In this document: positions 59,121-64,000 of the stretch, one piece after another
Layout: each line of letters starts with the position of its first letter
Numbering within the stretch: the first letter of the stretch is position 1
Origin: Myrica gale
Taxonomy: Eukaryota > Streptophyta > Magnoliopsida > Fagales > Myricaceae
Assembly (NCBI GenBank): GCA_963930655.1
Contig: OZ005616.1
Coordinates: 12,552,001-12,616,000 of the forward strand
Direction of reading: 5' to 3'
Length of the DNA: 64,000 nt
The notes under the pieces: model-generated
Told to the model about the DNA's origin: nothing
Databases searched by the model: none
What the model saw: only the letters and a program-made list of their open reading frames with translations
Position numbers and translations under genes: made by a program

Positions 59121-59144
59121 CTAACTATTTTTACCATGTATCAG
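59121..59144 (+). promoter_or_regulatory. Splice acceptor ahead of the extra ORF
   Basis: CTAACTATTTTTACCATGTATCAG: a CTAAC branch-point match about 20 nt before CAG, with ATG of the next ORF directly after the AG. Confidence 0.5.
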
Positions 59145-59834
59145 ATGTCATCGAGTCGCAGACCCCCACGCTCTCAGTCTGTCACTTCTCCGCACTCTCC
59201 CCCTCGTAGAAGAATGACCGCACGAGAATTTTGCAGTCTGTTCCGTGTAAATCCAAGGCCTCTAAACTCAATACCTCCTCCTCAAAGGAAAGACCAGCCC
59301 GGTCCTTCCAGGAGGAGGCATAATTTGTGGTCGACCGACTCCTCTGAGTCACAGGAAGTCACGACTCCAGTTGGAGTCATTAGACAAATAGATAGAAGGC
59401 AGAGCCCAGTTGAGGCAGTGAGAGTGAGCTCGAAAGAGGATCCAGAAGAGAATCTGGAAGAGGATCCAATGGAGGAGGACCCTTCACCTAAGTTGGTGGG
59501 GAATGAAAGCAATGAAAAGAGTTCTTCATGGAGAGAAGATACTTGGGAAGGCATTAGAAGAGAATTGGGTAGAGGACCTAGTATTCTTTATGATTCTCCT
59601 AAGGACTCATCACAGGAAGTTGACTTTGTCCCTAAATATCATGAACCTTCAGGTAATGTGATCCATGACCCCAGTACCATAGGTCGGAGTTACGAATCCA
59701 TGTCCCATTCTTGGACGGGCAGTAACTCCCTAGACCACGTCAGCTATGACGAGGTTAGTAGTGGGGCCAGTTCAAACGCTCGCTCACACCCATATGGTCC
59801 TAGACCCACACCACCAGGGCAGAATTTCTGGTAA
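59145..59834 (+). CDS. Additional ORF between gypsy pol and 3' LTR
   Basis: 229 codons from ATG 59145 (the frame is open 9 nt further upstream). The N terminus is basic and proline/serine-rich (SSSRRPPRSQSVTS, PPRRRMTAREFC), the middle is strongly acidic (KEDPEENLEEDPMEEDPSP), and the C-terminal half is Ser/Tyr/Asp-rich ending TPPGQNFW. I recognise no domain; it looks intrinsically disordered. It follows pol by about 220 bp and precedes the polypurine tract by 33 bp, so it belongs to the retroelement as an 'additional ORF'. The full-length frame without stops, while pol is nearly gone, is notable. Expression would fit splicing to the AG just before its ATG. Confidence 0.65.
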   Translation: MSSSRRPPRSQSVTSPHSPPRRRMTAREFCSLFRVNPRPLNSIPPPQRKDQPGPSRRRHNLWSTDSSESQEVTTPVGVIRQIDRRQSPVEAVRVSSKEDPEENLEEDPMEEDPSPKLVGNESNEKSSSWREDTWEGIRRELGRGPSILYDSPKDSSQEVDFVPKYHEPSGNVIHDPSTIGRSYESMSHSWTGSNSLDHVSYDEVSSGASSNARSHPYGPRPTPPGQNFW

Positions 59835-59866
59835 GAAAGACCGAATTCCTGGGACGGAATTTTTGT

Positions 59867-59879
59867 AAGGAAGGGAGGA
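59867..59879 (+). other. Polypurine tract
   Basis: AAGGAAGGGAGGA immediately before the LTR start TGTGAGAGCCC, the expected plus-strand primer site. Confidence 0.85.
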
Positions 59880-60377
59880 TGTGAGAGCCCAACTTTATTT
59901 TTATCGTTGTAAATTTACGACTCCTTAAGTTGTGCTATATTTATTGAGAAAGACATATATGGTTGACTTGATCTAAAACCATGACTAGGTGGGATTTTTC
60001 CCCTAGCATATTTTATGCATCTTAAGCTATGACTTAAAGGTTATATTGTTTGCAATTGTTAAATTTGAGTAATTGTGATTAATTAGGCCAATTATTATTT
60101 TTAATTGTTGGAGCATATCCCTACGTTTTCAATATTTGGAAGAATTGAATTAGGGCTTTAACTTTGAAATGTGTGAAACTTAGAAATAAACATAGAAAAG
60201 GCATGTTAGAGTAGTTTTGTGGAGTGGCAGAAAAGGAAATAAAAGGAAATTGAAGGAGAAGGAGGGAAAGAAGGGGGGAAGGGCAGTTTTGCCTTTTTCC
60301 TTCCCCCAAACCTCATGTCCAAGACCCCCCTCTCTCCCTTTTCACATATTTTCAAGCCCTAGCACCCACCCGCACAA

Positions 60378-60454
60378 GAGAAGAAGAAGAAGAAGAAGAA
60401 GAAGAAGAAGAAGAAGAAGAAGAAGAAGAAGAAGAAGAAGAAGAAGAAGAAGAA
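60378..60454 (+). repeat. (GAA)n microsatellite in the LTR leader
   Basis: About 25 uninterrupted trinucleotides; an expansion of the GA-rich leader also seen at 4975-5075 and 16660-16745. Produces poly-Arg, poly-Leu and poly-Ser spurious ORFs. Confidence 0.95.
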
Positions 60455-60950
60455 AGGAGAAGGAGAAGAAGAAGAAAAGAAGGACAGAGAGAAGGAGGTG
60501 AGGGATTTCGGCCCTTGTTGGCCGACCAACCCCATTTCTTCCCATTTTTCTTCTTCTTTCTTTTAATGGTTGTTGGTTGTGGTGTTGTTTGTTTTTCTCC
60601 TTGTGTTCTTGTGTGTTTCTTTGAAGAATGTATAGATCTAGAAGGTTTAAAAGGTAGTATAGGTTGTACATGAAACCATGGAAATGTGGCCAGATCTGGG
60701 AAATCATACTCAAGAGAAACCATTTATGAACCCTAGGTGTTTGATAAAAATACCAAGAGAAGAGGGATAAATGCAATAGCTTAGTTTTAGGATGGAATCA
60801 TGGTTTTGTTGTAACTTTGGATTGGAGAATTGTTTAGGCATGTATTAGAGTGTATAGAATTATTTATGGTCAGAAGAATCAAGCTAGGGATCATAGTTAG
60901 GGTGTTGGAATAGGAAGATTTTTAGCACCCTGTTTTTTAGGTAACATCGC

Positions 60951-61120
60951 GCTCGACTAGCGTGCGTCAGGCGCTCGAGCGGTCTTAAGGAAATATGAGT
61001 GTCAGTGTCTTGTCGTTTGACCAACGCTCGACAGGTGCTCGAGCGGCCCTTGGGAATTCCACCCAAAGAGTTGGACAGTAAGTTGGCGCTCGACCGGTGC
61101 TCGACAGGCGCTCGAGCGGG
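60951..61120. repeat. CTCGA palindrome arrays in LTR F
   Basis: Three clusters: 60951-60986, 61024-61048 and 61086-61120. In the last, CTCGA recurs at 11-bp steps and ends CGCTCGAGCG. Confidence 0.8.
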
Positions 61121-62159
61121 ACCTGTTAAAATTCCGTATGTGATGAATTTGGAGTTCCAATTGAAGACTTGTGAACCCTAGCATTGAGGATAGTTGAATA
61201 AGCTTAGTTATGAAGCTATTGAGGTTGGGATGGCGGGAAAGTTATGAATAGGCTTGAAATCATTGATGGTTGGGGGAGAGCAAGTGTACCTAGTTGATTG
61301 AGTATTTCTTATGACCTCCTTAGCAACTGTATAAGAGATGTTTGATACGTGTGTTTGATTTTCTTTCCTCTTTCGTTTTACAAAAAGCTAGTTAAGTAAC
61401 TTTTTGTGAACGAAATTATGTTTCATTGATATGTACTTTTGGAAAATCAAATAATTACGAGTATTTCTTGAATGTTATTAAATTCTTAAGCATCTAAGTG
61501 AGATGTTTGAATCACTTGTAGGCGAACTCCATACCAATACTCAAAGGAGACCAATGTAAGTGGAAATTGTAAGTAGAAACTTACACTTTTATAAAAACTG
61601 GAATGATACACAACATGACAATAATCAAGCATGACAAATATCAAGCATGAAGTGGCATAAGCATTTGCATGATCTTCTTGAAAGAAAAAGAAAAATTTGT
61701 GCAAATGAAAGTATGTTATGACAAGTTAAGTTAAGAGGCTGAAGATGGTCGGTACCGTACCAGTTAAGAAGGTGCATCCATACTGAAGGATGTTTACGTG
61801 AAGGGTGGATGTCACCTAGGGCACCCATACCAAAGGATGCTTGCAAGAAGGATGGGTAAGCCCATGAGGTATGTGCAATCACACTGAAGGATGCTTGCAA
61901 GAAGGTGTGAACCAACTGATGTATTCCCAAAGGAAAGGGAATAGTTCCGAAGGGAACGCACAACCTTGATTTCAGGGGTAAATGGAGCGAGATAAGTTGA
62001 CCAAATCAAGAAATAAGTATTTTCAAGATCAAATGCATGATTCTTTTTATGATCAAGTACATTGCCTCATACATATGCAAGCATTTCATATGGCATTCAT
62101 GTACATTGATATCTATGAGCATGCAAGACATGCATTATTTATTACACATGAACTCTTAC

Positions 62160-62175
62160 TGAGTCTTTCGACTTA
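62160..62175 (+). promoter_or_regulatory. Conserved LTR hairpin, copy F
   Basis: TGAGTC-TTTC-GACTTA: one substitution that still allows a G:U pair in RNA. The downstream AG is lost (ATTCCAAAG). Confidence 0.5.
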
Positions 62176-62529
62176 CAGTTTTTTTTTAAATTGTATCATT
62201 CCAAAGAATATTTCAGGTGAGGAAACTTAATAAGAGGACCTTGAACCCTAGGAGAAGGGTTGTCAAGAATGTTTTCTCCCTTTTGTTATTTCAGTATAGG
62301 TTTAGTTATAATTTTGGAAAGAGCCGTCATGAGCCTCCGATGTGTGGTGGTCATGGGCTATTCGGCCTTGTAGGCTGAGAGCTGTTAAACAGCTTATTGT
62401 TTTGAGACCCTGATGTAATTATAGTTATTACTTCACGTTATCGTTAGAGAAGTAGGTTCTAATGTTCCGTATGTACGTTAATCGATTTAGAGTAAAAAAA
62501 ATAAAAAATTTCCGCTGCAAGAGTTAAGT

Positions 62530-62631
62530 ACGTCTAGGGCATGACATTGTGGGATATCTAGGACCGTGATTTCTCGCGGCTGTCATTTGCCTCGTCGAAT
62601 TAACGTCTAGGGCGTGACATTGTGGGATATC
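62530..62631. repeat. 72-bp-offset duplication across the LTR end
   Basis: ACGTCTAGGGC(A/G)TGACA plus the flank TTGTGGGATATC occur at about 62530 and again at about 62602. Since the duplicated unit contains non-LTR flank, it arose after insertion. Confidence 0.8.
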
Positions 62632-62943
62632 ACCATTAATATAACCCAACTTGTCTTTGCTTGAGATAAACATCTCGACAACTTGGGACCATAGGGCATA
62701 GTTGGAGCTGTCCAACTTAATGCCGATTGGAGCTGAGGCAGGTTCAGTGGTCAAAGTTTGTGCCTGGACCATGTTTAAGGCTTCAGTCAGTTTTGTGGTA
62801 TGTTCGGTGAAGATGGATTCGGTCTGAGATTCACCAATCCTTTTTTTTGCATCTGAGTACGACATGGTTGGTGAGGAGGGAAGGAAAAATTTAGGGTTTG
62901 AGGTGGATACAGGACCAAGAAAGGGAACTTGCCTCTAATACCA
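62620..62943 (-). pseudogene. Copia Gag N-terminal remnant with primer site
   Basis: Minus strand. TGGTATTAGAGG at 62943-62932 matches a degenerate initiator tRNA-Met primer site. The frame starts at 62865 and contains NMVQAQTLTTEPASAPIGIK, LDSSNYALWSQVVEMFISSK and LGYINGDIP, the copia Gag N-terminal domain. At 62619 it runs into the gypsy LTR F, which was evidently inserted in or recombined with it. Confidence 0.8.
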
Positions 62944-63077
62944 TGTCAAAATATGATTTCAATATATTACAACTTCCATCGTTACATCTGGTTTGTAAAC
63001 TTATAAAGAAGAAATGTCTACAGCTATAACGAAAATAATATCTTTCCCCAATCTCCTATAATCACCAATCTCCTATA
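62944..63077 (-). mobile_element. Copia LTR end, truncated
   Basis: Directly abuts the primer site; the minus strand ends ATATTTTGACA at 62944. Only about 130 bp remain, including CACCAATCTCCTATAA (perfect at 63064-63079, near-repeated just upstream), before the reverse gypsy LTR begins. Confidence 0.6.
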
Positions 63078-64000
63078 ACCCATGACCACCACATCACGGA
63101 GGCTCATGCCGGCTCTTACAAAAATTATCTAAACCTTTACTAATAAAAACAAAAAGAAAAAGACATTTTCGCCAACCCTTCTCCTAGGGTTCAAGGTCCT
63201 CCTCTTAAGTTTCCTCCCCTTAAACATTATCTGGAATGATACAATTTGAAAGTGTGAGTCGAAAGACTCAGTAAGGAATTATAGTTAAAACATGAATTTG
63301 AAGTCATGGTTTGGAAAACATGAAATTGTACTTGAACTCATAATCATGAACTTGTAATCGTAAGCATGCACTTGAACTTGAAGACGTAAACATGTAAACA
63401 TAATGTAATTCATGCATGATCATGAATTTTGATGCACGTGTATGCCTCATGATTGCATTTACACATGCACTTGCTCTTAAAAACAAACTTGTACTTGTAA
63501 AACTCTTGCTTTTGGAAAAATCATTCCACTCCTTATCTGATGGGCTACTTGCCCTCTATTTACCCCTGACATCAGGGTTGTGCGTTCCCGTTGGAACTGT
63601 CCCCTATTTCCCTTAGGGACCTTACATATGCTCGAGCTAGCACACCTTCTCGCATTCGTCCTTCAGTGGCTAGACACGATCCTTGGAGGTTCACACCTTC
63701 TTGCAAGCATCCTTCAGTGTGATTGCACATACCTCGTGGACTACCCATCCTTCTTGCAAGCATCCTTCGGTATGGGTGCCCTAGGTGACATCCATCCTTC
63801 ACGTAAACGTCCTTCGGTATGGATGCGCCTTCTTGACTTGGTACGGTACCGACCGACTTGGGTTCATTAACTAACTTGTCATAAAGTAGCATAAAAATGG
63901 TACTTTCATTTGCATAAAATTTCTCCTTCTTTCTCATGAGAAAAATGAATGCAAATGATCATGATGTATTCATGTCGTGCTTATTCATAAACACTTTTCA
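63078..64000 (-). mobile_element. Long gypsy LTR, copy G, reverse, runs off the window
   Basis: Reverse complement of the C/D/F subfamily: CCCATGACCACCACAT..GGAGGCTCATG, the hairpin, GGGCTACTT, the GGTACGGTACCGACCGACTTGG block and TTTGCATAAAATTTCTCC. The 3' end of the LTR is missing at 63078; the rest continues beyond 64000. Confidence 0.85.
63255..63270 (-). promoter_or_regulatory. Conserved LTR hairpin, copy G
   Basis: Minus strand TGAGTC-TTTC-GACTCA, identical to copies C and D. Confidence 0.6.

Larger units (their letters stand above)
59880..62619 (+). mobile_element. Gypsy 3' LTR, copy F
   Basis: Starts TGTGAGAGCCC right after the polypurine tract and ends AGGGCGTGACA at 62619 (2740 bp). 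Contains a GAA-rich leader with donor-like GAG|GTGAGG (60498), CTCGA arrays, the TCGGTACCG block and the hairpin. This copy links the whole TGTGAGACCCC LTR family to a chromodomain-type gypsy element. The last 100 bp are altered by a local duplication (62530-62631). There is no target duplication because the element's left part is lost. Confidence 0.88.

Noticed and set aside
60342..60776. 144- and 123-codon ORFs with poly-Leu or poly-Ser runs
   Set aside because: Produced by the GAA microsatellite in LTR F; no conserved content.
1..64000. CRISPR arrays, bacterial operons, rRNA genes or tRNA genes
   Set aside because: The repeats are transposon-type. No spaced direct-repeat array, rRNA block or tRNA cloverleaf was seen; TGGTATCAGAGC at 41622 is a primer-binding site, not a tRNA.

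Overview
This window is plant nuclear DNA, probably from a woody eudicot, although nothing in it fixes the species. The evidence is a spliceosomal-type intron pattern, plant-specific protein families (DUF247, a REC/CLU-type fragment), plant CACTA transposases with Transposase_24 and Transposase-associated domains, and Ty3/gypsy and Ty1/copia retrotransposons. It is a transposon graveyard in which insertions sit inside insertions. I see one convincing intact host-type gene, a DUF247 protein on the minus strand at 35665-37044.

Layout. 1-9170: long LTR fragments, including a reverse LTR broken by a Sirevirus-like LTR and by a ~4.1 kb solo LTR (3901-7968). 9171-19237: a decayed CACTA transposon with GATCGATC-rich subterminal repeats, a plant transposon protein remnant and a transposase remnant; a solo LTR with target duplication CTACC sits inside its last transposase exon. 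19882-23005: another solo-type long LTR. 23559-27951: a minus-strand gypsy element with gag and protease only, between near-identical terminal repeats. 27952-33387: mostly unassigned, with a 196-residue piece of a CLU/REC-family gene and one copy of a dispersed LTR called 'X' here. 33388-40143: a small ORF, the DUF247 gene, AT-rich DNA and a tandem duplication. 40144-46319: a solo LTR (duplication GGAGC) that received a Sirevirus copia element (duplication TAATG). 46431-57819: X copies, one interrupted by an 8 kb CACTA-like element (duplication AAG) carrying exon-like pieces of a host gene. 57820-64000: a CACTA 5' end, the 3' end of a gypsy chromovirus with an extra ORF, polypurine tract and 3' LTR, and a copia gag/PBS remnant next to a reverse long LTR.

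Three cross-family patterns stand out. (1) A short hairpin, TGAGTY-loop-RACTCA, recurs in seven LTR copies from at least three LTR types. In five copies an AG follows 24-25 nt later, in four of them as AG|ATG, and one lineage shows a compensatory base-pair change. (2) Unrelated LTRs carry arrays of palindromes with a TCGA core spaced by 11 or 21 bp, i.e. whole helical turns. (3) The long gypsy LTRs have a GA-rich leader ending in a splice-donor-like GTGAG, and the extra ORF upstream of the 3' LTR begins directly after a good splice acceptor, suggesting a spliced subgenomic transcript. All alignments and counts were done by eye.
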